Below are positions 41,822 through 51,313 of a stretch of DNA of 64,000 nucleotides, piece after piece. The stretch spans positions 2,048,001 to 2,112,000 of the forward strand of contig NZ_AP021903.1 in NCBI RefSeq assembly GCF_018326005.1, given 5' to 3'. This DNA comes from Pseudomonas sp. Seg1 (GTDB lineage Bacteria; Pseudomonadota; Gammaproteobacteria; Pseudomonadales; Pseudomonadaceae). Each line of letters starts with the position of its first letter. Position 1 is the first letter of the stretch. The translations under genes and the position numbers were made by a program. The notes under the pieces were generated by a model. The model ran no database searches. It saw only the letters and a list, made by a program, of their open reading frames with translations, and was not told the DNA's origin.

Positions 41822-41833
41822 ATTGTCGACAAT
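41822..41833. promoter_or_regulatory. Operator 1 of prpR: palindrome ATTGTCGACAAT
   Basis: A perfect 12-bp palindrome, just upstream of the predicted -35 box. It shares the core GTCGACAAT with the site at 41896, which indicates binding of a dimeric regulator, most simply PrpR itself. Confidence 0.7.
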
Positions 41834-41846
41834 ATCTATTTATCCT

Positions 41847-41875
41847 TTGACTGATGCAGGCTAATTGGCTAGTTT
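41847..41875 (+). promoter_or_regulatory. Sigma-70-like promoter of the prp operon
   Basis: TTGACT at 41847-41852, a 17-base spacer and TAGTTT at 41870-41875. The predicted start lies near 41882, between the two operator copies. Confidence 0.5.
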
Positions 41876-41895
41876 TTGCCGCATTGGATTTAAAG

Positions 41896-41907
41896 GTGTC
41901 GACAATC
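41896..41907. promoter_or_regulatory. Operator 2 of prpR, next to the start codon
   Basis: GTGTCGACAATC, sharing nine consecutive bases with operator 1. It covers the ribosome-binding region right before the prpR ATG, so a bound repressor would block both transcription and access to the start. Confidence 0.6.
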
Positions 41908-42633
41908 ATGCTGGATCAACTCGATCCCCCGGTCATCAGTGGCGACGATTCCGAGACGCTTTCGGAAAACGTCTTCCGGCGCATTCAGGCGGCCATCGTC
42001 AAAGGCGAGATCGCCCCGGGCAGCAAGATCTCCGAGCCGGAACTGGCGCGCACCTACGGCATCAGCCGAGGGCCACTGCGCGAAGCCATTCATCGTCTGG
42101 AAGGTCAGCGCCTGCTGGTACGTGTACCGCACGTCGGTGCGCGGGTGGTGTCGCTGAGCCACGCCGAACTGATCGAACTCTACGAAATCCGCGAATCCCT
42201 TGAAGGCATGGCCTGCCGGCTGGCGGCCGAGCGCATGAGCGTCGAAGAAATCGACGAACTGCGCCGCGTATTGGAAACCCACGAACGCGACGCGGCGTTT
42301 CAGGCGGGCGTTGGCTACTACCAGCAGGAAGGCGATTTCGACTTCCACTACCGGATCATCCAGGGCAGCGGCAACCGCACCCTCACGCAAATGCTCTGCG
42401 GCGAGCTGTACCAACTGGTGCGCATGTACCGCATCCAGTTTTCCACCACGCCGAACCGGCCGCGTCAGGCCTTCGCCGAACACCACCGGATTCTCGATGC
42501 CATCGCCGACCGTGACGGCGAGCTCGCGGAATTGTTGATGCGCCGCCACATCGGCGCCTCGAAACGCAACATCGCCCGTCATTACCAGGACGGCGCCCAC
42601 AATAAGACAGCCACTGAACGAGGTGAGTCATGA
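41908..42633 (+). CDS. prpR: GntR-family regulator of the methylcitrate cycle
   Basis: A 241-residue GntR/FCD regulator. The winged helix-turn-helix is at about residues 17-80 ([36 protein letters not shown]); the rest is an all-helical FCD ligand domain with the His/Asp metal or ligand residues ([12 protein letters not shown] and [15 protein letters not shown]). ATG 41908 follows operator 2. Its stop overlaps the prpB start (ATGA), so it is autoregulated with the operon. In pseudomonads the prp repressor probably responds to 2-methylcitrate or a relative. Confidence 0.9.
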   Translation: MLDQLDPPVISGDDSETLSENVFRRIQAAIVKGEIAPGSKISEPELARTYGISRGPLREAIHRLEGQRLLVRVPHVGARVVSLSHAELIELYEIRESLEGMACRLAAERMSVEEIDELRRVLETHERDAAFQAGVGYYQQEGDFDFHYRIIQGSGNRTLTQMLCGELYQLVRMYRIQFSTTPNRPRQAFAEHHRILDAIADRDGELAELLMRRHIGASKRNIARHYQDGAHNKTATERGES

Positions 42634-43523
42634 GTTCCAAGCACAGCACTCCAGGCCAGCGTTTCCGCGATGCGGTCGCCAGCGAGCACCCATTGCAAGT
42701 GGTCGGCGCGATCAACGCCAACCACGCGTTGCTGGCCAAGCGCGCCGGTTTCAAGGCGATCTACCTGTCCGGTGGCGGGGTGGCCGCAGGCTCGCTCGGC
42801 GTGCCGGACCTGGGCATCACCGGGCTGGATGACGTGCTGACCGACGTGCGCCGCATCACCGACGTCTGCGATCTGCCGCTGTTGGTGGACGTCGATACCG
42901 GTTTCGGCTCCTCGGCGTTCAACGTCGCGCGCACGGTCAAGTCGATGATCAAGTTTGGCGCGGCGGCGATTCACATCGAAGATCAGGTTGGCGCCAAGCG
43001 CTGCGGCCATCGCCCGAATAAAGAGATCGTCAGCCAGCAGGAAATGGTCGACCGCATCAAAGCCGCCGTCGATGCCCGCACCGATGACAGCTTCGTGATC
43101 ATGGCGCGCACTGATGCGTTGGCGGTGGAAGGTCTGGAATCGGCGCTGGATCGCGCAGCAGCGTGCATCGAGGCCGGCGCCGACATGATCTTCCCGGAAG
43201 CCATCACCGAGCTGGAAATGTACAAGCTGTTCGCCAACCGCGTGAAAGCGCCGATTCTGGCCAACATCACCGAGTTCGGTTCGACGCCGCTGTACACCAC
43301 CGAGCAACTGGCCGGCGCCGACGTGTCGCTGGTGCTCTACCCGCTGTCGGCGTTCCGCGCGATGAACAAGGCTGCGGAAAACGTCTACACCGCGATCCGC
43401 CGCGACGGCACGCAGCAAAATGTCATCGACACCATGCAGACTCGCATGGAGCTTTACGATCGCATCGATTACCACACCTTCGAGCAGAAGCTCGATGCGT
43501 TGTTTGCACAAAAGAAAGGCTGA
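42630..43523 (+). CDS. prpB: 2-methylisocitrate lyase
   Basis: PrpB splits 2-methylisocitrate into succinate and pyruvate, the last step of propionyl-CoA breakdown. The 297-residue protein has the isocitrate lyase superfamily motif Lys-Arg-Cys-Gly-His ([10 protein letters not shown]) with its catalytic Cys, and the Mg-binding [13 protein letters not shown] and [11 protein letters not shown] segments. ATG 42630 overlaps the prpR stop. Length is standard. Confidence 0.96.
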   Translation: MSSKHSTPGQRFRDAVASEHPLQVVGAINANHALLAKRAGFKAIYLSGGGVAAGSLGVPDLGITGLDDVLTDVRRITDVCDLPLLVDVDTGFGSSAFNVARTVKSMIKFGAAAIHIEDQVGAKRCGHRPNKEIVSQQEMVDRIKAAVDARTDDSFVIMARTDALAVEGLESALDRAAACIEAGADMIFPEAITELEMYKLFANRVKAPILANITEFGSTPLYTTEQLAGADVSLVLYPLSAFRAMNKAAENVYTAIRRDGTQQNVIDTMQTRMELYDRIDYHTFEQKLDALFAQKKG

Positions 43524-43532
43524 TTCAAACCC

Positions 43533-43634
43533 AGTGGGAACGAGCCTGCTCGCGAAGGACGCCAACGATAATGCGGTGTTCCTGATGCACCGAGGTGTTG
43601 CGACCACCTTCGCGAGCAGGCTCGCTCCCACAAG
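43533..43634. repeat. Inverted REP pair inside the prp operon (prpB-prpC)
   Basis: Units 43533-43559 and 43606-43634 of the GGGAACGAGCCTGCTCGCGAA family. Located between two genes of the same operon, where it may slow RNA decay or set expression ratios. Confidence 0.85.
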
Positions 43635-43669
43635 TTTCCCCTACAAATTCAAGAAGATTGGAGACAGCA

Positions 43670-44797
43670 ATGGCCGAAGCAAAAGTACTCAGTGGCGCCG
43701 GGCTCCGTGGCCAGGTTGCCGGGCAAACCGCACTGTCCACCGTGGGCCAGGCCGGTGCCGGGCTGACCTATCGCGGCTACGACGTGCGCGAACTGGCAGC
43801 CGATGCACAATTTGAAGAAGTGGCGTACCTGCTGCTTTACGGCGAGCTGCCGACCCAGGCGCAACTCGACGAATACCAAGGCAAACTGAGCAAGCTGCGC
43901 GACCTGCCGCAAGCGCTGAAAGAAGTGCTCGAACGCATCCCCGCCGACGCCCACCCGATGGACGTGATGCGCACCGGTTGTTCGTTCCTCGGCAACCTCG
44001 AGCCGGAGAAAGACTTCTCCGAGCAGCGCGACAAGACTGACCGCCTGCTGGCCGCGTTCCCGGCAATCATGTGCTACTGGTATCGCTTCAGCCACGATGG
44101 CAAACGCATCAATTGCGTGAGCGACGAACCGACCATCGGCGGCCACTTCCTGCACCTGCTGCATGACAAGAAGCCGAGCGAACTGCACGTCAAAGTCATG
44201 AACGTCTCGCTGATCCTTTACGCCGAGCACGAATTCAACGCCTCGACCTTCACTGCTCGCGTGTGTGCTTCGACCCTGTCCGATCTGTATTCCTGCGTAA
44301 CGGCGGCCATCGGTTCGCTGCGTGGCCCGTTGCACGGCGGCGCCAACGAAGCCGCGATGGAAATGATCGAGCGCTTCTCCTCGCCGGAAGAGGCGATCAA
44401 AGGCACCCTCGGCATGCTCGAGCGCAAGGACAAGATCATGGGCTTCGGCCACGCGATCTATAAGGACAGCGATCCGCGCAACGAGGTGATCAAGGGCTGG
44501 GCGAAAAAACTCGCGGACGAAGTCGGTGACAAGGTGCTGTTTGCGGTTTCCGAAGCCATCGACAAGACCATGTGGGAACAGAAGAAGCTGTTCCCCAACG
44601 CCGACTTCTACCATGCCTCGGCGTACCACTTCATGGGCATCCCGACCAAGCTGTTCACGCCGATCTTCGTCTGCTCGCGCCTGACCGGCTGGGCTGCGCA
44701 CGTGTTCGAACAGCGTGCCAACAACCGCATCATCCGCCCGAGCGCCGAGTACGTCGGCGTCGAACAGCGCAAGTTCGTGCCAATCGAACGTCGCTGA
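43670..44797 (+). CDS. prpC: 2-methylcitrate synthase
   Basis: PrpC joins propionyl-CoA and oxaloacetate to 2-methylcitrate. The 375-residue citrate-synthase-family protein has the catalytic His in LHGGANEAAMEM and the Asp/His elements GFGHAIYKDSDPRNEV (GFGHAIYKDSDPR). The ATG at 43670 has TTGGAGACAGCA upstream; a longer frame reaches into the REP and is rejected. Confidence 0.96.
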   Translation: MAEAKVLSGAGLRGQVAGQTALSTVGQAGAGLTYRGYDVRELAADAQFEEVAYLLLYGELPTQAQLDEYQGKLSKLRDLPQALKEVLERIPADAHPMDVMRTGCSFLGNLEPEKDFSEQRDKTDRLLAAFPAIMCYWYRFSHDGKRINCVSDEPTIGGHFLHLLHDKKPSELHVKVMNVSLILYAEHEFNASTFTARVCASTLSDLYSCVTAAIGSLRGPLHGGANEAAMEMIERFSSPEEAIKGTLGMLERKDKIMGFGHAIYKDSDPRNEVIKGWAKKLADEVGDKVLFAVSEAIDKTMWEQKKLFPNADFYHASAYHFMGIPTKLFTPIFVCSRLTGWAAHVFEQRANNRIIRPSAEYVGVEQRKFVPIERR

Positions 44798-44836
44798 ATG
44801 GTGGGCGCCGAACACTGATCCGAGATTCACCGAAGA

Positions 44837-44932
44837 CCCTGTGGGAGCTGGCTTGCCAGCGATGACTGAGTCACATCCAACATTGATGTCGACTGACCCA
44901 CCGCTATCGCTGGCAAGCCAGCTCCCACAGGG
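44837..44932. repeat. Inverted REP pair inside the prp operon (prpC-acnD)
   Basis: Units 44837-44863 and 44905-44932 of the GGGAGCTGGCTTGCCAGCGAT family, around about 40 bases. Confidence 0.85.
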
Positions 44933-45002
44933 TTCGGTGTGAAGTTAAAGATCGGCGACCGGCCCTACCTCTTGAAACTACCGTGACCCGAGTCCTGACC
45001 CG

Positions 45003-47597
45003 ATGAACACAGAATTTCGCAAGAACCTGCCCGGCACGCCGCTGGACTACTTCGATGTCCGCACCGCGGTTGAAGCGATCCAGCCCGGCAGCTACGACAC
45101 CCTGCCGTACACCTCCCGCGTGCTCGCAGAAAACCTCGTGCGTCGCTGCGACCCGGCCACGCTCACCGATTCCCTCAAGCAATTGATCGAGCGCAAACGC
45201 GACCTCGACTTCCCGTGGTTCCCGGCGCGTGTGGTCTGCCACGACATTCTTGGCCAGACCGCGTTGGTCGACCTCGCCGGCCTGCGCGACGCAATCGCCT
45301 TGCAGGGCGGTGATCCGGCGCAGGTCAACCCGGTGGTGCCGACGCAACTGATCGTCGACCACTCGCTGGCGGTGGAGGCGGGTGGTTTCGACGCGCAGGC
45401 ATTCGAGAAAAACCGCGCCATCGAAGACCGTCGCAACGAAGACCGTTTCCACTTCATCAACTGGACCAAAAAGGCCTTCAAGAACGTTGATGTGATCCCG
45501 CCGGGCAACGGCATCATGCACCAGATCAACCTGGAGAAAATGTCTCCGGTGATCCAGGTGCGTGACGGCGTGGCGTTTCCTGACACCTGCGTCGGCACCG
45601 ACAGCCACACCCCGCACGTCGATGCGCTGGGCGTGATCGCCATCGGCGTCGGCGGCCTCGAAGCCGAGAGCGTAATGCTCGGTCGCGCCTCATGGATGCG
45701 CCTGCCGGAAAGTGTCGGCGTCGAACTGACTGGCAAGCTGCAACCGGGCATCACCGCCACCGACATGGTGCTGGCGCTGACCGAATACCTGCGCAAACAG
45801 AAAGTCGTCGGCGCCTGGCTGGAGTTCTTCGGCGAGGGCGCAGCCAACCTGACCCTCGGCGACCGCGCGACCATCTCCAACATGGCCCCGGAATACGGCG
45901 CCACGGCGGCGATGTTCTACATCGACCAGCAGACCATCGATTATCTGAAACTGACCGGCCGTGAAGACCAGCAAGTGCAGTTGGTCGAGCACTACGCCAA
46001 GACCACCGGCCTGTGGGCCGACAGTCTGAAAGGCGCGCAGTACGAACGCGGTCTGACCTTCGACCTGTCTTCGGTAGTGCGCAACATGGCCGGCCCGAGC
46101 AACCCGCACGCCCGCGTCGCAGTGTCCGATCTGGCGGCCAAAGGCATCTCCGGGCAGTGGGATGACGTGCCGGGGCAAATGCCCGACGGTGCGGTGATCA
46201 TCGCCGCCATCACCAGTTGCACCAACACCAGTAACCCGCGCAACGTGATTGCTGCCGGCCTGCTCGCACGCAACGCCAACAAGCTCGGCCTGACCCGCAA
46301 GCCATGGGTGAAATCCTCGCTGGCGCCGGGCTCGAAAACCGTGGCGCTGTACCTCGATGAAGCGGGGCTGACCACGGAGCTGGAGCAACTCGGTTTCGGC
46401 GTCGTCGCCTTCGCTTGCACCACCTGCAACGGCATGTCCGGCGCCCTCGATCCGGTGATCCAGCAAGAGATCATCGACCGCGATCTCTATGCCACCGCTG
46501 TGCTTTCCGGCAACCGCAACTTCGACGGCCGTATCCATCCGTATGCCAAGCAGGCGTTTCTCGCATCGCCGCCACTGGTGGTCGCGTATGCCATCGCCGG
46601 CACCATCCGTTTCGATATCGAAAAAGATGTTCTCGGTGTTGTGGATGGCAAGGAAATCCGCCTGAAAGACATCTGGCCGAGCGACGAAGAAATCGACGCT
46701 GTGGTGAAGTCTTCGGTCAAGCCCGAGCAGTTCCGTCAGGTCTACATTCCGATGTTCGCTGTCCATGAAGACACCGGCCCGAAAGTCACGCCGTTGTACG
46801 ACTGGCGCGAAATGAGCACCTACATCCGCCGACCGCCGTACTGGGAAGGCGCGCTGGCCGGTGCGCGTCCGCTCAAGGGCATGCGCCCGCTGGCAGTGCT
46901 GCCGGACAACATCACCACCGATCACTTGTCGCCCTCGAACGCGATCATGCTCGACAGCGCTGCCGGCGAATACCTGGCGAAAATGGGCCTGCCGGAAGAG
47001 GACTTCAACTCTTACGCAACCCACCGTGGCGACCACCTGACCGCGCAGCGCGCAACGTTTGCCAACCCGAAACTGTTCAACGAAATGGTCGTGGAAAACG
47101 GCAAGGTCAAACAGGGTTCGCTGGCGCGCGTCGAGCCGGAAGGCAAGGTCATGCGCATGTGGGAAGCCATCGAAACCTACATGGAACGCAAGCAGCCGCT
47201 GATCATCATTGCCGGCGCCGACTATGGCCAGGGTTCGTCCCGCGACTGGGCGGCCAAAGGCGTGCGTCTGGCCGGTGTCGAAGCGATCGTCGCCGAAGGT
47301 TTCGAGCGCATTCACCGCACCAATCTGGTGGGCATGGGCGTGTTGCCGCTGGAGTTCAAAGCGGGCACCGACCGCCACACCCTGGCCATCGATGGTAGCG
47401 AAACCTACGACGTGATCGGCGCCCGTACACCGCGTGTCGACCTGACGCTGGTGATCCATCGCAAAAACGGCGAGCGCGTCGAAGTGCCGGTGACCTGCCG
47501 TCTGGATACCGCTGAAGAAGTGTCGATCTACGAGGCCGGCGGCGTGTTGCAACGCTTCGCTCAAGACTTCCTCGAAGAGTCGGCGGTAGCCGTTTAA
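45003..47597 (+). CDS. acnD: Fe/S-dependent 2-methylisocitrate dehydratase AcnD
   Basis: AcnD dehydrates 2-methylcitrate towards 2-methylaconitate with a [4Fe-4S] cluster. The 864-residue aconitase-family protein has cluster ligands in SCTNTSNPRNVI and FACTTCNGMSG (Cys-x2-Cys), the N-terminal GNGIMHQINLE and DSHTPHVDALG segments, and the swivel-domain motif GADYGQGSSRDWAAKG. It works with PrpF, encoded next, which isomerises its product. The presence of acnD-prpF alongside prpD is a known variant of the pathway. Confidence 0.96.
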   Translation: MNTEFRKNLPGTPLDYFDVRTAVEAIQPGSYDTLPYTSRVLAENLVRRCDPATLTDSLKQLIERKRDLDFPWFPARVVCHDILGQTALVDLAGLRDAIALQGGDPAQVNPVVPTQLIVDHSLAVEAGGFDAQAFEKNRAIEDRRNEDRFHFINWTKKAFKNVDVIPPGNGIMHQINLEKMSPVIQVRDGVAFPDTCVGTDSHTPHVDALGVIAIGVGGLEAESVMLGRASWMRLPESVGVELTGKLQPGITATDMVLALTEYLRKQKVVGAWLEFFGEGAANLTLGDRATISNMAPEYGATAAMFYIDQQTIDYLKLTGREDQQVQLVEHYAKTTGLWADSLKGAQYERGLTFDLSSVVRNMAGPSNPHARVAVSDLAAKGISGQWDDVPGQMPDGAVIIAAITSCTNTSNPRNVIAAGLLARNANKLGLTRKPWVKSSLAPGSKTVALYLDEAGLTTELEQLGFGVVAFACTTCNGMSGALDPVIQQEIIDRDLYATAVLSGNRNFDGRIHPYAKQAFLASPPLVVAYAIAGTIRFDIEKDVLGVVDGKEIRLKDIWPSDEEIDAVVKSSVKPEQFRQVYIPMFAVHEDTGPKVTPLYDWREMSTYIRRPPYWEGALAGARPLKGMRPLAVLPDNITTDHLSPSNAIMLDSAAGEYLAKMGLPEEDFNSYATHRGDHLTAQRATFANPKLFNEMVVENGKVKQGSLARVEPEGKVMRMWEAIETYMERKQPLIIIAGADYGQGSSRDWAAKGVRLAGVEAIVAEGFERIHRTNLVGMGVLPLEFKAGTDRHTLAIDGSETYDVIGARTPRVDLTLVIHRKNGERVEVPVTCRLDTAEEVSIYEAGGVLQRFAQDFLEESAVAV

Positions 47598-47613
47598 ATC
47601 AACTGATGTGGGC

Positions 47614-47634
47614 ATGGGACTTCAAGTCCCATGT
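47614..47634. other. Perfect 21-bp hairpin between acnD and prpF
   Basis: Arms CATGGGACTT and AAGTCCCATG around a single C. It lies 16 bases after the acnD stop and ends just before the prpF ribosome site (TTAAGGAGCACC). No T-run follows, so it is not a terminator; it could stabilise the upstream part of the mRNA or act as a processing site. Confidence 0.7.
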
Positions 47635-47651
47635 CTTCGTTAAGGAGCACC

Positions 47652-48842
47652 ATGGCTCACGCACCACAAATCAAGATTCCCGCCACCTACATGCGCGGCG
47701 GCACCAGCAAAGGCGTGTTCTTCAGCCTCAGGGATCTACCCGAAGCCGCGCAGGTTCCCGGCCCGGCCCGCGACGCCTTGCTGCTGCGCGTGATCGGCAG
47801 CCCCGACCCGTACGACAAGCAGATCGACGGCATGGGCGGCGCCACGTCCAGCACCAGCAAAACCGTGATTCTGTCGAAAAGCATCAAGGCCGATCACGAC
47901 GTCGATTACCTGTTCGGTCAGGTCTCCATCGACAAGCCGTTCGTCGACTGGAGCGGCAACTGCGGCAACCTCTCGGCAGCCGTTGGCTCCTTCGCCATCA
48001 GCAACGGTCTGGTCGACGCCAGCCGCATTCCACACAACGGTGTGGCGGTGGTGCGCGTGTGGCAGGCCAACATCGGCAAGACCATCATCGCCCACGTACC
48101 GATCACCAACGGCGAAGTGCAAGAGACCGGTGATTTCGAACTCGACGGCGTGACCTTTCCGGCCGCCGAAGTGCAAGTCGAATTCATGGACCCGGCGGCG
48201 GAAGAAGAGGGCGGCGGTGGTTCGATGTTCCCCACCGGCAACCTGATTGATGAGCTGGAAGTGCCGGGGGTTGGTACCTTCAAGGCAACCATGATCAATG
48301 CCGGGATTCCGACGATTTTTGTCAATGCCGAAGACATTGGTTACACCGGCACCGAGTTGCAGAGCGCGATCAACAGCGATCCGAAGGCGCTGCAAATGTT
48401 CGAAACCATCCGCGCCTACGGTGCCATGCGCATGGGGCTTATCTCCAATCTGGATGAAGCCGCCAAGCGTCAACACACACCGAAAGTTGCGTTCGTGGCC
48501 AAGCCTGCGGATTACGTGGCCTCCAGCGGCAAAACCGTGGCGGCTGGCGATGTTGATTTGCTGGTGCGCGCGTTGTCGATGGGCAAGTTGCACCACGCGA
48601 TGATGGGCACGGCGGCGGTGGCGATTGGTACCGCAGCAGCCATTTCCGGGACCTTGGTCAACCTTGCCGCGGGCGGTGTTGAACGCAACGCCGTGCGCTT
48701 CGGTCACCCGTCCGGGACCTTGCGCGTCGGCGCCGAGGCCAGCCTTGAAAACGGTGAGTGGGTCGTGAAGAAAGCCATCATGAGCCGCAGTGCGCGGGTT
48801 TTGATGGAAGGTTACGTCCGGATCCCCGGTGATTCTTTCTGA
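47652..48842 (+). CDS. prpF: 2-methylaconitate cis-trans isomerase
   Basis: PrpF interconverts cis/trans 2-methylaconitate so that AcnD can finish the conversion to 2-methylisocitrate. The 396-residue protein belongs to the diaminopimelate-epimerase-fold family; visible segments include PATYMRGGTSKGVFF near the start, GCGNLSAAVGSFAI (SGNCGNLSAAVG) with its Cys, and the Lys in KLHHAMMGT. ATG 47652 (AAGGAG upstream) is preferred to 47631. Confidence 0.94.
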   Translation: MAHAPQIKIPATYMRGGTSKGVFFSLRDLPEAAQVPGPARDALLLRVIGSPDPYDKQIDGMGGATSSTSKTVILSKSIKADHDVDYLFGQVSIDKPFVDWSGNCGNLSAAVGSFAISNGLVDASRIPHNGVAVVRVWQANIGKTIIAHVPITNGEVQETGDFELDGVTFPAAEVQVEFMDPAAEEEGGGGSMFPTGNLIDELEVPGVGTFKATMINAGIPTIFVNAEDIGYTGTELQSAINSDPKALQMFETIRAYGAMRMGLISNLDEAAKRQHTPKVAFVAKPADYVASSGKTVAAGDVDLLVRALSMGKLHHAMMGTAAVAIGTAAAISGTLVNLAAGGVERNAVRFGHPSGTLRVGAEASLENGEWVVKKAIMSRSARVLMEGYVRIPGDSF

Positions 48843-48860
48843 CCCGGCACCGAACAAAAC

Positions 48861-48950
48861 TGTAGGAGTGAGCCTGCTCGCGATAGCGCACTGACATTCA
48901 GCATCAATGTTGCCTGACACGCCGCCATCGCGAGCAGGCTCACTCCTACA
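48861..48950. repeat. Inverted REP pair inside the prp operon (prpF-prpD)
   Basis: Units 48861-48888 and 48924-48950 of the GTAGGAGTGAGCCTGCTCGC family, as at 35147. Confidence 0.85.
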
Positions 48951-49031
48951 TTTATCTGCATTTCAACCATAAGAAATCGTTAGCCCTGAACCGAGGTCCC
49001 ATCAACGAACCACTTCAAGAGTGAATCGAAC

Positions 49032-50516
49032 ATGAGCGCCAACGTCGACCTGAACAACCGCCCCGACTACGACCGTGTCCTGCAGGACATCGCAGACTAT
49101 GTCCTCACCTTCAAAGTCGAATCTGCCGAAGCCCTGAACACCGCCCGCAACTGCCTGATGGACACGCTCGGCTGTGGTTTGCTGGCCCTGCGTTTCCCCG
49201 AATGCACCAAACACCTGGGCCCCCTCGTCGAAGGCACTGTCGTGCCGTTTGGCGCGCGGGTTCCGGGCACCAGTTATCGCCTCGACCCGGTGAAGGCCGC
49301 GTGGGACATCGGCTGCATCGTCCGTTGGCTCGACTACAACGACACCTGGCTCGCCGCTGAATGGGGGCATCCGTCGGACAACCTCGGCGGCATTCTTGCA
49401 GTGGCCGATCACCTCTCGCAAAAACGTCTGGCCAATGGCGAAGCACCGCTGACGATTCGCGATGTGCTCGAAGCCATGATCATGGCCCATGAAATTCAAG
49501 GCATCATCGCCCTGGAAAACTCCTTCAACCGCGTAGGACTCGATCACGTCATTCTGGTGAAAGTCGCCTCGACCGCTGTGGCCGCCAAATTGATGGGCGC
49601 CAACCGCGAGCAACTGCTGTCGGCGTTGTCCCACGCGTTCGCCGATGGGCAGGCGTTGCGCACCTATCGCCACGCGCCAAACGCCGGCTCGCGCAAATCC
49701 TGGGCGGCGGGGGATGCATCGAGTCGCGGCGTGCGTCTGGCCGACATCGCCCTTCGCGGCGAGATGGGCATTCCCGGTGTTTTGAGCGCTAGACAGTGGG
49801 GCTTTTACGACGTGCTGTTCAGCCACACCAACAGCGATCTGGCGTTGAAGCCCGAGGACAAACGCAGCTTCAGCTTTTCACGGCCGTTCGGCAGTTACGT
49901 GATGGAAAACGTCCTGTTCAAAATCAGCTTCCCCGCCGAATTCCACGCGCAAACGGCCTGCGAGGCCGCCGTGACACTGCATCCACAAGTGCGCAATCGC
50001 CTGCACGAGATCGACAGAATCGTCATCACCACCCATGAATCGGCGATTCGCATCATTTCCAAGGTCGGGCCGCTGGCCAACGCGGCCGACCGCGATCACT
50101 GCATCCAGTACATGACCGCTGTGCCGCTGGCCTTCGGCAATCTGGTGGCCGAGCAATACGAAGACGACTTCCACAAGGCGCATCCGATCATCGATGTGCT
50201 GCGCGAGAAAATGGTCATCGTCGAAGAGCCGCGCTTCACTCGCGAGTATCTGGAGGCCGACAAACGCTCGATTGCCAACGCCGTGCAGGTGTTTTTCAAG
50301 GACGGTTCAAGTACCGAGAACGTGATCGTGGAGTACCCGATCGGCCATCGTCGACGTCGCGGCGAAGGAGTGCCGTTGCTCGAAGACAAGTTCAAGGCAA
50401 ACCTCGCCACCCGTTTCACGGGGCAACGCTGCGCCGAGATCTTCGCGTTGTGCAAGGATCAGACGCAGCTTGAAGCGACCGCGGTGAACCGCTTTGTCGA
50501 CCTGTTGGTGATCTGA
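49032..50516 (+). CDS. prpD: 2-methylcitrate dehydratase
   Basis: PrpD is the cofactor-independent dehydratase of the methylcitrate cycle. The 494-residue protein has the MmgE/PrpD-family segments [22 protein letters not shown] (in short, [13 protein letters not shown]), [18 protein letters not shown] and [19 protein letters not shown] ([13 protein letters not shown]). It is the last gene of the cluster. Keeping both PrpD and AcnD/PrpF means this organism has two enzymes for the same hydration/dehydration step. Confidence 0.95.
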   Translation: MSANVDLNNRPDYDRVLQDIADYVLTFKVESAEALNTARNCLMDTLGCGLLALRFPECTKHLGPLVEGTVVPFGARVPGTSYRLDPVKAAWDIGCIVRWLDYNDTWLAAEWGHPSDNLGGILAVADHLSQKRLANGEAPLTIRDVLEAMIMAHEIQGIIALENSFNRVGLDHVILVKVASTAVAAKLMGANREQLLSALSHAFADGQALRTYRHAPNAGSRKSWAAGDASSRGVRLADIALRGEMGIPGVLSARQWGFYDVLFSHTNSDLALKPEDKRSFSFSRPFGSYVMENVLFKISFPAEFHAQTACEAAVTLHPQVRNRLHEIDRIVITTHESAIRIISKVGPLANAADRDHCIQYMTAVPLAFGNLVAEQYEDDFHKAHPIIDVLREKMVIVEEPRFTREYLEADKRSIANAVQVFFKDGSSTENVIVEYPIGHRRRRGEGVPLLEDKFKANLATRFTGQRCAEIFALCKDQTQLEATAVNRFVDLLVI

Positions 50517-50533
50517 GGTCCGCGCAGGCGTCG

Positions 50534-51262
50534 TCATTCGAATCGCAGGATCACCCGTCGATTGTTCCTGCTTTTCTTTTCGATTTTTTCGCAAAACACT
50601 CGGCCGATTTCCCGGGTGTTTTGCACATGGGTGCCGCCACAGGGCTGGATGTCGATGCCGATGACTTCAACCATACGCAGGTCGCCCTGAATCAATGGCG
50701 GTTTGACGGTTTTGCTGCCGGTGCTTTGCAGCAGTGCGGGGGATTCCGAGGCCGGCATCGACAAAGTGCTGACTGGAATGGCCTGCTCAATCAGCGCGTT
50801 GAGTTCGTCAGTGATGCTCTCTTTGTCGAGGGTCATTTCCGGCAGATCGAAATCCAGACGTCCCTTGTCGGCGCTGATGCTGCACCCGGTCACCGGCGCA
50901 TTGATGATCGAACCCAGCAGGTGCAGGCACGTGTGCATCTTCATGTGTTGATAGCGCCGCTGCCAATCGAGGCTGGCATTGAGCAGGGCGCCCGTGCACA
51001 AGTGCGGCGGGCATTGCTCCACCTGATGCCAGATGATCGACGGCAGCAACGGATCGCGCACCGTGCCCGTGACGTTGATCCGCGTGCCATCCGGCAGGCT
51101 GAAATACCCGGTATCCCCGGGTTGCCCACCTCCGGTTGGATAAAACAGGGTGTGTTCCAGCACGACGGCTTGATCAACCACCGCGATGACCCGCGCACTG
51201 AAGTCACGCTGGTAGGGTGCATTGTTAAACAGGCTGAGGGTTTCCATGGTGTGTACCGACAT
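50534..51262 (-). CDS. AlaX-type alanyl-tRNA editing protein
   Basis: A 242-residue free-standing editing domain of alanyl-tRNA synthetase. It would hydrolyse Ser or Gly wrongly attached to tRNA-Ala. The zinc-site motifs are His110-x3-His114 (MHTCLHLL) and Cys-x3-His in QPCGGTHVQNT; the substrate loop is LFYPTGGGQPGD. ATG 51262 has a GGAGG site (CATTGGAGGTTC) upstream. It follows an EamA-type exporter by 51 bases on the same strand, and both diverge from a MocR regulator, so the three look like one module. Confidence 0.9.
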   Translation of the reverse strand: MSVHTMETLSLFNNAPYQRDFSARVIAVVDQAVVLEHTLFYPTGGGQPGDTGYFSLPDGTRINVTGTVRDPLLPSIIWHQVEQCPPHLCTGALLNASLDWQRRYQHMKMHTCLHLLGSIINAPVTGCSISADKGRLDFDLPEMTLDKESITDELNALIEQAIPVSTLSMPASESPALLQSTGSKTVKPPLIQGDLRMVEVIGIDIQPCGGTHVQNTREIGRVFCEKIEKKSRNNRRVILRFE

Positions 51263-51313
51263 TTGAACCTCCAATGTTCAAAGTGAGTTCTGCTGCGAAT
51301 CGACAAGTGTTTT

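Noticed and set aside
45690..47615. 641-codon minus-strand frame opposite acnD
   Set aside because: Very long but antisense to a well-conserved aconitase-family gene; composition (many His, Arg, Asp, Val) is that of a shadow frame.
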